From: Panulirus ornatus
Taxonomy: Eukaryota > Arthropoda > Malacostraca > Decapoda > Palinuridae
Assembly (NCBI RefSeq): GCF_036320965.1
Contig: NC_092235.1
Span: 2,241,346-2,305,345 of the forward strand
DNA: 64,000 nt
Direction of reading: 5' to 3'
Shown: positions 9,642-20,852 of the stretch, in pieces
Layout of the letters: every line of letters begins with the position of its first letter
How positions within the stretch are numbered: the first letter of the stretch is position 1
Notes under the pieces: generated by a model
Seen by the model: only the letters and a program-made list of their open reading frames with translations
Told to the model about the DNA's origin: nothing
The model's database searches: none
Position numbers and translations under genes: made by a program

Positions 9642-9775
9642 CCCCTGGGTTCATGTTGGCCACAGCCACCCACCGGCCGGTGGTCAGGTCAGTGGGCGGT
9701 GTGTGTGTGTGTGTGTGTGTGTGTAGCCCCTGGGTTCATGTTGGCCACAGCCACCCACCGGCCAGCCGGGCGGTA
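9505..9775. repeat. Compound minisatellite with (GT)n spacers
   Basis: Three units of about 95-110 bp. Each is CCCCTGGGTTCATGTTGGCC, a CACCGGCCGGTGGTCAGG segment and a variable (GT)n. Homologous arrays in inverted orientation occur at 19150-19460 (about five units) and 48310-48480 (about two), so unit number and GT length vary between copies. Confidence 0.9.
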
Positions 9776-11226
9776 GTTTATAACTAAGACTGGTAGTTTC
9801 ACATGCCACTTGGAGTGTCCCTCACTACAGAACTTGAGCAGCTCTTATCCTGAGGTGGAGCAGTTGATCCTCTCCACCAGGCTGGTACACTTGGTCTGCA
9901 CCAGGTGGCTCCCTCCTGGTCATCCTGAGTGGTTGGTTGCTGTGTGGGATTTAATGACCATTGACTTGTGAAGGTCATTAGACCAGCCATCATTTGATCA
10001 TCTGATAAAACATGAAGCAACGCCAAATATTACATGATCCACCTAAACTATTGAGAATGATGAAGTCTGATATTGTTACGTTACGTCATCCAATCTTGCC
10101 ACTCACATGTTACGGTAATCACGACTACATACATAGTGTTGTTACGACTGATATTACTGTATGTACTGTAGTAAAGTACTGTGTTTATGTGGATAACATG
10201 TGGACGTCAGAGGAGGCAAGAGCATCATCATATACAAATTCTCTATTCTATGTTGTATCCTCAATTTTGTCTGTGGTGATCGACACACTTTATCCCCAAG
10301 ATATTATCTTGCTCTTTCTTTCCATCATTCTTTAGTATTAAAGATTTTGTTCTCTCAAGCAAGATAGAATTTATCAATAATTTTTAATGTCATCTTGGGT
10401 CCAGGTAATGTTAGGTAGCGGTCATACAAGTTGTCCATGACCTTCATCATGTGGGTTGGGAAGGAGTCAGGAGGTGTGGCGTTGTACTCGGTGTACCACT
10501 TGCCAAGTTGGTCAGTGTGTATACCATGGAAGTTGCAGGGGAATCATCAGTCTGTATGTTAACAATTAGGTTGAGCAAATAACACTTGGCCTCAGTGAAG
10601 GTAGAATGTTTTCCCACCAGACTGCATCCATTAATACGACTTAGATCAGAAGATCTAGCCTTAGGGAATTTGTTAGATCGAGATTATCAAAGCCTTTCAT
10701 CATCTTTGCACTTCGTGACCATCTCTTTGTTAAGTTGTTACGTTGACGTATGATGAATCTAATATGGAGAACAAATTTAGGAGGAAACCTGGCAAAGCTA
10801 CATATGAGTGATTTTACCGTTTGCAAGTAAACTACGATTTTGTAAAAACGAATAGCATCTATGTTGTGTATAGAAAACGTAACTCCTTAGCTGCATTCTC
10901 TATGAATGTCATCAAAAGTAAAACATAGACAAGGGAAGGAATGAGGCTTGACGATACGAAACATCACTCAATCGTGTCCTGGCTGCCCAGACCCTCCCTC
11001 GCCACATCACTGGCCATAACTTCATCAACACATTGCTTACTCTGTCAAGGTCATCCACACATTTTGCCTGGCTTGAACAACCGCTTGGCATTCATGAACC
11101 GCTGAATGTTTACACTTTCTGATTATCTGTAGTAGCTGATGCAGTTGCAAGATAGACTATTAAACCATTTTCTTACAATACTCGCTGGTAAGGAGACAAT
11201 TTTCACAAAACACAGAGGTAACACTG
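9776..11226. repeat. Segment shared inverted with block C
   Basis: This stretch matches the reverse complement of 17700-19150. The match stops exactly where block C meets the 100-N gap (11226 corresponds to 17700). Read on the minus strand it contains GGCAAGTGGTACACCGAGTA followed by a plausible coding-like run at about 10530-10390. The surrounding frames carry stops and at least one shift. I could not assign a protein family. Confidence 0.75.
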
Positions 11227-12282
11227 CCTAAGAAACGGGCTTAAGAACAATTGTACGAACATAGGGTCACATTGGTACATCCACAAGGCACCAGTGGTCT
11301 AGGTGGCCTGAAATAGATTTGGAACCAAGAAGGATGATGGGTGTAGGGAGTAAACCTACCACAGATCATTAATTATGAAGAGTTGATAGTGGTTACCTCC
11401 AGCCATAATCTATAAATCAATAGACAAATGTTATTGCAAACAAAGCAAGAATTAAACAAGCAGGAAACACAATCCAATGTACCATTTTACGATAGTTATG
11501 TCAAGTTGTCGCATCTGTTGAGTACCTGACGTGGTCTTACGTCTCACCTTTAGTAACGTCTGCGAATTTCGTTGTAGTGAAACTCAGGCGACCCGAGAGT
11601 CAATATCAGTGATACACAAGAGGAAGAAATATAACTCCGAAGGTATAAAACAGTTGTGGACACACCAAACGCTTGACAAATATTCCTTAGTGGATGACAG
11701 AAAACACAAAGAGATCGTCCTTGTAAACTTATGATGAGGTTTGCTTGAAGAGTCTCCCTTCGTCATCGTCGTCCACAGGCGCCCTTTGCTGGGGTGGGTG
11801 TGGCGTGGACACAGTACTGGGACCTTCATGATAAATTATCTACAACGTTCCAGGTGTCCACATATCAGGGATATGACTGTCTACAACGGTGGCTGGAGTT
11901 AAAGTCACTGGATCATATATAAAACATACAAAAGTTAACATTGATTCTCTTAAGATTTCAAGGCAATGAAAGGTTTGTGGTGCAGTCTTTATGACTGAAG
12001 GTCATATTTAGATAGAGATTTATCAAATGGATATTACATCAATGTCACAGTAGCCGCTCCGGCCACTGTATTACTAACACAAGGGTTAACTGTAGTCATA
12101 CAATACAAATACTAAAACTTAGTAATATTTTCTTGTTTTAGTTTTATAACCGAGAGAAACATGAAGTGTAAACAGACGGTGTATCGCCATACCTTCCTCC
12201 ATCCAGTCATTATGAGGCTTCAGCGTAAGGTGGTGGTTGACGAGCGGAGGCAGACTCGTCCACATTATCATCTGCTGCTGCT
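11227..12282. other. Intergenic spacer between A and C
   Basis: No gene recognised. The open frames here (11531-11734 and similar) are short and have no visible domain. A TATATAAAA sequence occurs near 11913 without a convincing downstream ORF. Confidence 0.5.
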
Positions 12283-12414
12283 GGACGTCCCCAGTGTCCA
12301 GGTGCAGCCAGGGTCGTCATCATGTTGGACGTCCCCAGTGTCCAGGTGCAGCCAGGGTCGTCATCATGTTGGACGTCCCCAGTGTCCAGGTGCAGCCAGG
12401 GTCGTCATCATGCT
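12283..12414. repeat. 44-bp tandem repeat, 3 copies
   Basis: The unit begins GGACGTCCCCAGTGTCCAGG and ends GTCGTCATCATGTT. Three nearly perfect copies. Because 44 is not a multiple of 3, each copy shifts frame, which argues against a coding role. Confidence 0.9.
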
Positions 12415-12612
12415 GCCCGTCTCTGCATCGCCTGATCCGTGGTGCACCGGTGGGTCGGTGGCTGTCGTGACATGGTAATGTTATCGTCATGTTCCGCGTC
12501 TCATCTCACGTCTGTCCAGGTGGGCTAAGCTGGTCTGGTCTGAATGAACCATATACAAGTAAGGCGTATCACTGTTGTGAGTCTCAGTAAATATGGAGGC
12601 AATACGGTTTTG

Positions 12613-12761
<149 letters not shown>

Positions 12762-12842
12762 AAAGGGTATATGCAACGCATTTCGATAATTTAACAATCA
12801 TTTGTATTACAAAATATATGCTTCTTCCGAAAATTTCCTGGA

Positions 12843-13098
12843 AATTGGTTGAGGTAGAGCGGAGGTATCGTGGCAAAGTTGTGTGTCACACAAGAACGAG
12901 TTTTCTAATTGGTTGAGGTAGAGCGGAGGTATCGTGGCAAAGTTGTGTGTCACACAAGAACGAGTTTTCTAATTGGTTGAGGTAGAGCGGAGGTATCGTG
13001 GCAAAGTTGTGCGTCACACAAGAACGAGTTTTCTAATTGGTTGAGGTAGAGCGGAGGTATCGTGGCAAAGTTGTGCGTCACACAAGAACGAGTTTTCT
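12843..13098. repeat. 64-bp tandem repeat, 4 copies
   Basis: Unit starts AATTGGTTGAGGTAGAGCGG and ends CGAGTTTTCT. Four copies fit exactly into 256 bp. They differ almost only at one CpG (GTGTGTC in the first two, GTGCGTC in the last two). A TGACGTCA follows at 13129-13136. Confidence 0.95.
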
Positions 13099-13136
13099 AA
13101 TCGCCTGGTTTTACTGGCGGCCTCGTTGTGACGTCA

Positions 13137-14055
13137 CTACATCAACACTGACATTTTGATTTAAAAGTTAATTGCAAGATGGCTTTGCTCCGCTGTGTGT
13201 GTGTTTTCAATACTTTTCGTGTTTGTAATGTTCTTTCGTTTGTATTCTATAGTTAATAGTTTTGTAGTGAGTTTAGTTTCGTTGCTGTAGTTGTAGTATA
13301 GTGATTTATAGTTTGTATTTGAACTAAATCAGATGAGCAGTGTTCAGGATGACCCTGGGCCATTTTCATGTGGTAATGCAGAAGGGAGCGACCACAGGTA
13401 GGCAGTAATGGTGTTTACCAAGCCATTCCCAACACCATCGTACTGGCTGCCTCTATGTAATGTACCACGTTTCTCTGTTGAAAAAGAAATAGAGAATTTC
13501 ACTGAATTGCAGACTGGGTTGTTAATGTGCATCTTTCTAAATTGTTTTATTTTGTCTTCGTTAAGAATTTCTTCTTGTGTTTGATGTGCATTGTTTTGAG
13601 AATTCTTTGTTATATAACAAAACGTGTTCTGTATCTACTGTTTCCTGTCTTTATTTAGATAAGTATTTTTGTTATTGATTTTATTACTATGTTGTGTTTC
13701 TGTAACATATATAGAAATTTTTTTGTAATGTGGCAATGTTTTTCTTCTTGTTATTCTATACCAATGTGTACAATTCTATTACGTAGCAATGTTTTTCTTC
13801 TTGTTATTTTATACAAATGTGCACAATTTTGTTTTGTTAAAGATTTTTGGACGCAAAGATTTTTCTTATTGTTGTCTTTGTTGTTGTTGTTGTTGTATTA
13901 CTTTAGTTAATTAAGTGATTCCTGGTACGTGCCACTATCTAGCTGGGGGCGAATGTTGAGTTGCTTTCGGCCCTAGATGATGGGCCGCATCTTAAATGTT
14001 GCCTTAAATGTTCCCTTTAGCAACAATAATACTATACAGAATATATTAATCAGGA
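13137..14055. other. T-rich non-coding DNA with a 54-bp duplication
   Basis: Strongly T-rich. A segment around 13732-13830 is duplicated once (TTTTTCTTCTTGTTATT and ATGTG(T/C)ACAATT in both units). No gene is seen. The sequence just before 14055 is the entry to the Penelope remnant. Confidence 0.55.
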
Positions 14056-14059
14056 ATTA

Positions 14060-14408
14060 ACCAGAAAATTCTCTTGGATGCATCTATAAAGTGCCATGTG
14101 GAAATTGTGATGAATTTTATGTTGGGCAGAATGGTAAGGATCTTTCTGTTAGACTTAAGCAACATAAGTATAGTATAAGAACGGGACAAGAATCAAATGC
14201 CTTGTTTAATCACGTTAAAAACTATGGTCATTGTATTGACTAGAGTAACGCCATCTCAGTTATTAACTCTAACTCTATTACCACGAGAAATATCATTGAA
14301 TCTTCTTTTATCAAATACACAAAGAATTTTAATCTTAATATTAGTGATGGTCTATACAAATTAGATAACTTTATTGTTGATAGAATTTGTAAAATGATAA
14401 GTTTATGA
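14060..14408 (+). pseudogene. Penelope-like GIY-YIG endonuclease remnant
   Basis: The plus-strand frame to the TGA at 14406 encodes a GIY-YIG nuclease domain of the Penelope type. It contains YKVPCGNCDEFYVGQ (Cys pair plus the YVG half of the motif), SVRLKQHKYSIRTGQ (the conserved Arg), SNALFNHV, TTRNIIESSF (the conserved Glu region) and a KYTKNFNLNISDGLYKLDN tail. This nuclease nicks target DNA during retroelement insertion. A TAG interrupts it after HCID at about 14240, and no RT domain remains upstream, so it is a dead 5'-truncated copy. Confidence 0.8.
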
Positions 14409-14605
14409 TAAGCTCGTTGTCTGTCTTGGACAATCACATGTTTACCAAATGGCGTCCTAGCTACGTCTCTTCGATGTATATCAACTGACTGTTATATTTC
14501 TCTCTTGTGTCTCCCCTGATGATGTGATTATTACACGAAAGTGCACTTGGGAACTTATCGTGTTTCATTTTCCACGTGGACTCATAGGAATATATATGCA
14601 CATGT
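14409..14605 (+). mobile_element. Penelope-like element 3' UTR
   Basis: Continuation of the element after the endonuclease stop: ACAATCACATGTTTACC, CGTCCTAGCTACGTCTCTTC and TTGGGAACTTATCGTGTTTC are shared with the copies at 8025, 37232 and 50640. It carries the best hammerhead-like motif in the window (14512-14552). A (GT)n array at 14652-14710 follows. Confidence 0.8.
14512..14552 (+). ncRNA. Hammerhead-ribozyme-like motif
   Basis: Order of parts: TCCC (stem I 5' strand, 14512-14515), CTGATGA (14516-14522), a 14-nt stem II region with GTG/CAC pairing and one bulged T, GAAA (14537-14540), the palindrome AGTGCACT (14540-14547) as a minimal stem III, T at 14548 as the cleavage base, GGGA (14549-14552) pairing back with TCCC. 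Hammerhead motifs with very short palindromic stem III are known from Penelope-like elements. Activity is untested. The bulge next to the core weakens stem II. Confidence 0.6.
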
Positions 14606-14648
14606 ACATATACATACCTTGCTTGCCTTTATCCATTCTCGGCGCTAC

Positions 14649-14710
<62 letters not shown>

Positions 14711-14734
14711 TATTTGTCTGCATACGTATCTCCT

Positions 14735-14912
14735 GCATGTCGTGGAAGGCGACTAAGGGTTGAGAACTGGGTGGGTTGGAAATCTTCCCCTTCTGTATTA
14801 CTTTCCAAATGAAGGAACAGAGGAAGGAGCCCAGCTAAGTTTCCCTCTAGGATTCATTCACTCATTCCTGACGCTACCTTGTTCTTGCGGGAAATGGCAA
14901 ACAAATATGAAA
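14735..14912 (+). mobile_element. SINE copy without 5S head
   Basis: Contains the SINE body box GTGGAAGGCGACTAAGGG, an AGGAACAGAGGAAGGAGCCC segment, and the 3' tail GCGGGAAATGGCAAACAAA with a short A-run. These are the same modules as at 50907-51143 and 5847-6064, more diverged. Confidence 0.65.
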
Positions 14913-15540
14913 AATAGAGTATGAAAGACAAAGACAGTGGACAAGTGTTATGTGTTCTGTGTTCTTGATAACCATTTGATGTGACTCATTCAGATAAGGT
15001 CCAAAACGCCAGTTGTGAAGATGTACAAAGGATAATAGAACGGTGTACGTACGTACGTACGTAGTGTGAGTATCTTGACTGATAGAAAGTATTGAAAGCG
15101 GCAGGAAGTAGTGAGATATTGTATTGTGCTTCGTACAAGACTGGCGGGCGACTCCGTCCTTCGTGCTGTGCCACACACAGTCTGGTGATTGTCGGGATGT
15201 GTAGCCATAATGTTTGATGTTATGACCATTAGTGATGCATCATGTGATGTTTACTATCACAACATCGGCTTCTTCCTCCTCCTCCAGGAGAGTGGCAATC
15301 AGGTGGCGGTTATTGTGGTAGCCCGGCATGTGCAATTGTAAGATTTCAAGCAACATTGAGAAAATGGGACACATTATAAAGAGTTCCATAATTTCTCTAA
15401 TTCTTCCCCAAATTCATGTGGACCTGCAACACTGAAAATGTTGAAATACCGCTGGTGTAGAGGGAGGGAGAGGCAGGCCTGGGATGAGAGTGAGGCTTTG
15501 TAGGAGAGAAAGGCTCGGGATGAGAGAGGCTGAACACAAG
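14913..15540. other. Intergenic
   Basis: No supported gene. Contains a short ACGT tetranucleotide run (GTACGTACGTACGTACGTAG) near 15043-15062. Confidence 0.5.
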
Positions 15541-15790
15541 ATGTTTGGCCGGAGAGTGAGGCTTTGAAGGAGAGAGAGGCTTGGGATGAGGGTTGGGTTG
15601 TACCAGAGAGAGAGAGAGGCTTGGGATGAGGGTTGGGTTGTACCAGAGAGAGAGAGGCTTGGGATGAGGGTTGGGTTGTACCAGAGAGAGAGAGACTTGG
15701 GATGAGGGTTGGGTTGTACCAGAGAGAGAGAGGCTTGGGATGAGGGTTGGGTTGTACCAGAGAGAGAGAGGCTTGGGATGAGGGAGTCTG
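15541..15790. repeat. About 41-bp tandem repeat
   Basis: Unit AGAGAGGCTTGGGATGAGGG followed by TTGGGTTGTACC and a variable GA run, about six copies. It shares GAGAGGCTTGGGA with the 36-bp array that follows, so the two arrays are probably related. Confidence 0.85.
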
Positions 15791-15869
15791 AATATGAGAT
15801 AGGTTTGTGAGGAATGAGGATTTGAAAGAGAGAGAGACTTTATGTGAAAAAGGAAGGACAGGCGGAGGA

Positions 15870-17325
15870 GGCTTGGGACGAGAGTCAGGCAGGACAGGAG
15901 AGAGAGGCTTGGGACGAGAATCAGGCAGGACAGGAGAGAGAGGCTTGGGACGAGAGTCTGGCTGGACAGGAGAGAGAGGCTTGGGACGAGAGTCTGGCTG
16001 GACAGGAGAGAGAGGCTTGGGACGGGAGTCAGGCAGGACAGGAGAGAGAGGCTTGGGACGAGAGTCTGGCTGGACAGGAGAGAGAGGCTTGGGACGAGAA
16101 TCAGGCAGGACAGGAGAGAGAGGCTTGGGACGAGAGTCTGGCTGGACAGGAGAGAGAGGCTTGGGACGGGAGTCAGGCAGGACAGGAGAGAGAGGCTTGG
16201 GACGAGAGTCTGGCTGGACAGGAGAGAGAGGCTTGGGACGAGAATCAGGCAGGACAGGAGAGAGAGGCTTGGGACGAGAGTCAGGCTGGACAGGAGAGAG
16301 AGGCTTGGGACGAGAGTCTGGCTGGACAGGAGAGAGAGGCTTGGGACGAGAGTCTGGCTGGACAGGAGAGAGAGGCTTGGGACGGGAGTCAGGCAGGACA
16401 GGAGAGAGAGGCTTGGGACGAGAGTCAGGCTGGACAGGAGAGAGAGGCTTGGGACGAGAATCAGGCAGGACAGGAGAGAGAGGCTTGGGACGAGAGTCTG
16501 GCTGGACAGGAGAGAGAGGCTTGGGACGGGAGTCAGGCAGGACAGGAGAGAGAGGCTTGGGACGAGAGTCTGGCTGGACAGGAGAGAGAGGCTTGGGACG
16601 GGAGTCAGGCAGGACAGGAGAGAGAGGCTTGGGACGAGAGTCTGGCTGGACAGGAGAGAGAGAGGCTTGGGACGAGAGTCAGGCAGGACAGGAGAGAGAG
16701 GCTTGGGACGAGAGTCAGGCAGGACAGAGCGAGAGGCTTGGGACGAGAGTCTGGCTGGACAGGAGAGAGAGGCTTGGGACGGGAGTCAGGCAGGACAGGA
16801 GAGAGAGGCTTGGGACGAGAGTCTGGCTGGACAGGAGGAGAGAGGCTTGGGACGAGAGTCAGGCTGGACAGGAGAGAGAGGCTTGGGACGAGAGTCAGGC
16901 TGGACAGGAGAGAGAGGCTTGGGACGAGAGTCTGGCTGGACAGGAGAGAGAGGCTTGGGACGAGAGTCAGGCAGGACAGGGGAGAGAGGCTTGGGACGAG
17001 AGTCAGGCAGGACAGGACGAGAGAGGCTTGGGACGAGAGTCAGGCTGGACAGGAGAGAGAGGCTTGGGACGAGAGTCTGGCTGGACAGGAGAGAGAGGCT
17101 TGGGGCGAGAGTCTGGCTGGACAGGAGAGAGAGGCTTTGGACGAGAGTCAGGCTGGAAGGAGAGAGAGGCTTGGGGACGAGAGTCTGGCTGGACAGGAGA
17201 GAGAGGCTTGGGACGAGAGTCAGGCAGGACAGGAGAGAGAGGCTTGGGACGAGAGTCAGGCAGGACAGGAGAGAGAGGCTTGGGACGAGAGTCAGGCTGG
17301 ACAGGAGAGAGAGGCTTGGGATGAG
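15870..17325. repeat. 36-bp minisatellite with 360-bp higher-order period
   Basis: About 40 copies of a 36-bp unit (GGACAGGAGAGAGAGGCTTG then GGACGAGAGTC(A/T)GGC(A/T)). Variants at three positions recur in a fixed order every ten units. For example, positions 15961-16020 and 16321-16380 are identical. After about 16660, single-base indels appear and the order is lost. Since 36 is a multiple of 3, several frames stay open for up to 505 codons. With all these frames open at once and no upstream gene signals, I regard it as non-coding. Confidence 0.93.
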
Positions 17326-17599
17326 AGTTGAGAAGTGAATCTTCATAACTTATCCTTCAATAAAAAATTGGAATGGTAAAATAGTTGAAAATACCAAGTT
17401 CATGAATTTATGGTTTTAGTGTGGCAAACCTGAACTGATTTTGAGGGTTACACATGAAAGAGGATTAACATTCAGAAGGTTGAAGGAAGATGAATATAAA
17501 TGTCATCCATTGAAAACCTATTTAGACTCCCTTAGAAGCCTCGATAGATGAATGTTCTTGTTATTTTTATTAAGAATGAGGATGAATTTAGTAATTAAG
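17326..17599. other. Unassigned flank of gap 1
   Basis: A/T-rich, no gene seen. It does not match the sequence expected from arm A beyond 11226. Confidence 0.5.
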
Positions 17600-17699
17600 N
17601 NNNNNNNNNNNNNNNNNNNNNNNNNNNNNNNNNNNNNNNNNNNNNNNNNNNNNNNNNNNNNNNNNNNNNNNNNNNNNNNNNNNNNNNNNNNNNNNNNNN
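17600..17699. other. Assembly gap, exactly 100 N
   Basis: 100 consecutive N, a conventional scaffold-gap length rather than a measured one. Block C begins at the first base after it. Confidence 1.
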
Positions 17700-19149
17700 T
17701 GTTACCTCTGTGTTTTGTGAAAATTGTCTCCTTACCAGCGAGTATTGTAAGAAAATGGTTTAACAGTCTATCTTGCAACTGCATCAGCTACTGCAGATAA
17801 TCAGAAAGTGTAAACATTCAGCGGTTCATGAATGCCAAGCGGTTGTTCAAGCCAGGCAAAATGTGTGGATGACCTTGACGGAGTAAGCAATGTGTTGATG
17901 AAGTTATGGCCAGTGGTGTGGCGAGGGAGGGTCTGGGAAGGCAGGACACGATTGAGTGATGTTTCGTATCGTCAAGCCTCATTCCTTCCCTTGTCTATGT
18001 TTTACTTTTGATGACATTCACAGAGAATGCAGCTAAGGAGTTACGTTTTCTATACACAACATAGATGCTATTCGTTTGTACAAAATCGTAGTTTACTTGC
18101 AAACGGTAAAATCACTCATATGTAGCTTTGCCAGGTTTCCTCCTAAATTTGTTCTCCATATTAGATTCATCATACGTCAACGTAACAACTTAAAACAGGG
18201 ATGATCATGAAGTACAAAGATTAAAAATGATGAAAGGCTTTGATAATCTCGATCTAACAAATTCCCTAAGGCTAGATCTTCTGATCTAAGTCGTATTAAT
18301 GGATGCAGTCTGGTGGGAAAACATTCTACCTTCACTGAGGCCAAGTGTTATTTGCTCAACCTAATTGTTAACATACAGACTGATGATTCCCCTGCAACTT
18401 CCATGGTATACACACTGACCAACTTGGCAAGTGGTACACCGAGTACAACGCCACACCTCCTGACTCCTTCCCAACCCACATGATGAAGGTCATGGACAAC
18501 TTGTATGACCGCTACCTAACATTACCTGGACCCAAGATGACATTAAAAATTATTGATAAATTCTATCTTGCTTGAGAGAACAAAATCTTTAATACTAAAG
18601 AATGATGGAAAGAAAGAGCAAGATAATATCTTGGGAGATAAAGTGTGTCGATCACCACAGACAAAATTGAGGATACAACATAGAATAGAGAATTTGTATA
18701 TGATGATGCTCTTGCCTCCTCTGACGTCCACATGTTATCCACATAAACACAGTACGTTACTACAGTACATACAGTAATATCAGTCGTACCAACACTATGG
18801 ATGTAGTCGTGATTACCGTAACATGTGAGTGGCAAGATTGGATGACGTAACGTAACAATATCAGACTTCATCATTCTCAATAGTTTAGGTGGATCATGTA
18901 ATATTTGGTGTTGCTTCATGTTTTGTCAGATGATAAAATGATGGTTGGTCTAATGACCTTCACAAGTCACTGGTCATTAAATCCAACACAGCAACCAACC
19001 ACTCAGGATGACCAGGAGGGAGCCACCTGGTGCAGACCAAGTGTACCAGCCTGGTGGAGAGGATCAACTGCTCCACCTCAGGATAAGAGCTGCTCAACTT
19101 CTGTAGTGAGGGACACTCCAAGTGGCATGTGAAACTACCAGTCTTAGTT

Positions 19150-19460
19150 ATAAACTACCGCCCGGCTGGCCGGTGGGTGGGTGGCTGTGGCCAACATGAA
19201 CCCAGGGGCTACACACACACACACACACACACACACACCTCCCACTGACCTGACCACCGGCCGGTGGGTGGCTGTGGCCAACATGAACCCAGGAGCTATA
19301 CACACACACCGCCCACTGACCTGACCACCGGCCGGTGGGTGTGGCCAACATGAACCCAGGGGCTACACACCGCCCACTGACCTGACCACCGGCCGGTAGG
19401 TGTGGCCAACATGAACCCAGGGGCTACACACACACACACACCGCCCACTGACCTGACCAC
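19150..19460. repeat. Compound minisatellite, block C copy
   Basis: About five units with GTGGCCAACATGAACCCAGG and CACCGCCCACTGACCTGACC, separated by (CA)n of different length. Counterpart of 9505-9775 (three units) and 48310-48480 (two units). Confidence 0.9.
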
Positions 19461-20060
19461 CACCACTGTGACCTGACCACGTGTGGCATGTAGCTCATCC
19501 CTGGAGAACATTAATCAAATACCTAGACAGAATTTCTATGTTACATAAAAGACATTTCTTAGTAAATAGTAAATAGTAAACATAAGATATGATGACGAAA
19601 GATAAGGGACGCTATTACAGGTAAATATTTTGTTAAAATATGAAATACTTCTGCCTTAAACTAGCTCCCTGTACTGTATTTTCTTTTACATACCCAGAGG
19701 AAAATATATTCTGTGGTTAATCAATATAAATGTTTATGTTTAACAGGTTCTCTATTTCTGATAGTATTTCACTGATTCAGGTTTAAAGACCTTAGTTCAG
19801 AACAACCATTATAATGCAACACAATACATATTTATCATAAACAAATCATTTATCACAATAACCATTATGTTTGTACCAGATTCTTTACGTCCTCAATCAC
19901 GTTTGTTAATATATAAGGAATTTTTCCGCCACATTTCAATACATAACATATATCTACACGTGTGTAAATATATGTATATGTTTTTATAAATTTTTCTTTG
20001 GCTTTTATAATTAAGGTGTAAGATATCGGTCTGAAGAAAATACTAGATAGTATTATAGGT

Positions 20061-20065
<5 letters not shown>

Positions 20066-20124
<59 letters not shown>

Positions 20125-20238
20125 TGCACACAGGAGTGAAAACATATTTTACACTTACAAGGTTAAAAGACGGGGCAACATGAGTGTACAAATCCTTCCT
20201 CAAAAGACTCACGTGATAATGATTAAAGTAGTATACAT

Positions 20239-20291
<53 letters not shown>

Positions 20292-20325
20292 AACACACAT
20301 GCACACACACACACACACACACGCA

Positions 20326-20390
<65 letters not shown>
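20066..20390. repeat. (GT)n and (CA)n pair
   Basis: A (GT)n run at 20066-20122 and a (CA)n/(CACGCA)n run at 20245-20390 are separated by about 120 bp. The same pair is present in block B (49071-49150 and 49257-49312) with different lengths. Confidence 0.95.
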
Positions 20391-20392
<2 letters not shown>

Positions 20393-20396
20393 CGGC

Positions 20397-20852
20397 GCTT
20401 TCAATTTTTGATGTAGATTGATTTCCTATCTTAGTTTCGTCTACGGAATTCTACATCTTCAGTTCAGCACACCATTGTGGTAATGAAGGGAAAGTCACCA
20501 CATTTACAAGCCGAGTGCACGTAGCTTATCCCACCTCGTTAGAGAGAAAACTTACCTGTATTTCAATTAATGAACGGGAACAGAGAAGACAAAATTTTAT
20601 TACACAATTATTATACAACTATATAATTTATATATACATTACCACATTTCCTGCACTTTCCATCACAAATTTGCTGAGGTCATAACCTTGTAGTTACCAT
20701 TACCTTACAACCTTAAGGATGGTGGTCTACAACACCTCTAGATTGATGGAGAAAACGAAAAGTTTCGTTTTACTATTAAGACCACAGAAATGCGGTAATT
20801 CCACTTCACTACCACTAACTACTAGTTATTTTACTTGTTGATTTTCACGGCT
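20397..20852. other. Intergenic, present only in this copy
   Basis: No gene recognised. This is the first stretch after block C that has no counterpart in block B. Confidence 0.5.

Larger units (their letters stand above)
4716..10195. repeat. Inverted duplication arm A
   Basis: This block matches the reverse complement of 47884-53505 (arm B) nearly end to end. Landmarks appear in mirrored order: (GT)n and GTGTACTGGTGATGCC, the CTTCACTACA-rich tract, 5S-derived SINE, tRNA-Ala(GGC), 18-bp repeats, tRNA-Val, Penelope fragment with hairpin, the 9.1-9.5 kb segment and GCGTTGCTTCATG. The arms differ by insertions: a LINE at 6091-7015 only in A, and a SINE at 50907-51143 plus about 800 bp at 48500-49310 only in B. 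Part of A (about 9700-11226) also matches block C (17700-19450) inverted. Confidence 0.85.
17700..20396. repeat. Block C: partial copy of arms A and B
   Basis: 17700-19450 is the inverse of 11226-9500. 18730-20396 runs parallel to 47890-49316 in block B. It ends in (CA)n followed by GAGCGGCGC, exactly where B continues into GAGCGGCGCCAGGCTGG, so the match breaks at the end of the microsatellite. A coding-like plus-strand run (LGKWYTEYNATPPDSF in it) spans about 18383-18560 but is frame-shifted upstream. Confidence 0.85.

Noticed and set aside
10012..10335. A 107-codon frame conserved in block C (18563-18919) and block B
   Set aside because: Conservation reflects duplication. The frame ends differently in the copies and shows no domain.
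15807..17338. Open frames of about 500 codons over the 36-bp array
   Set aside because: Three forward frames and one reverse frame are open together because the unit length is a multiple of 3 and lacks stops. No start context, domain or promoter supports a protein.
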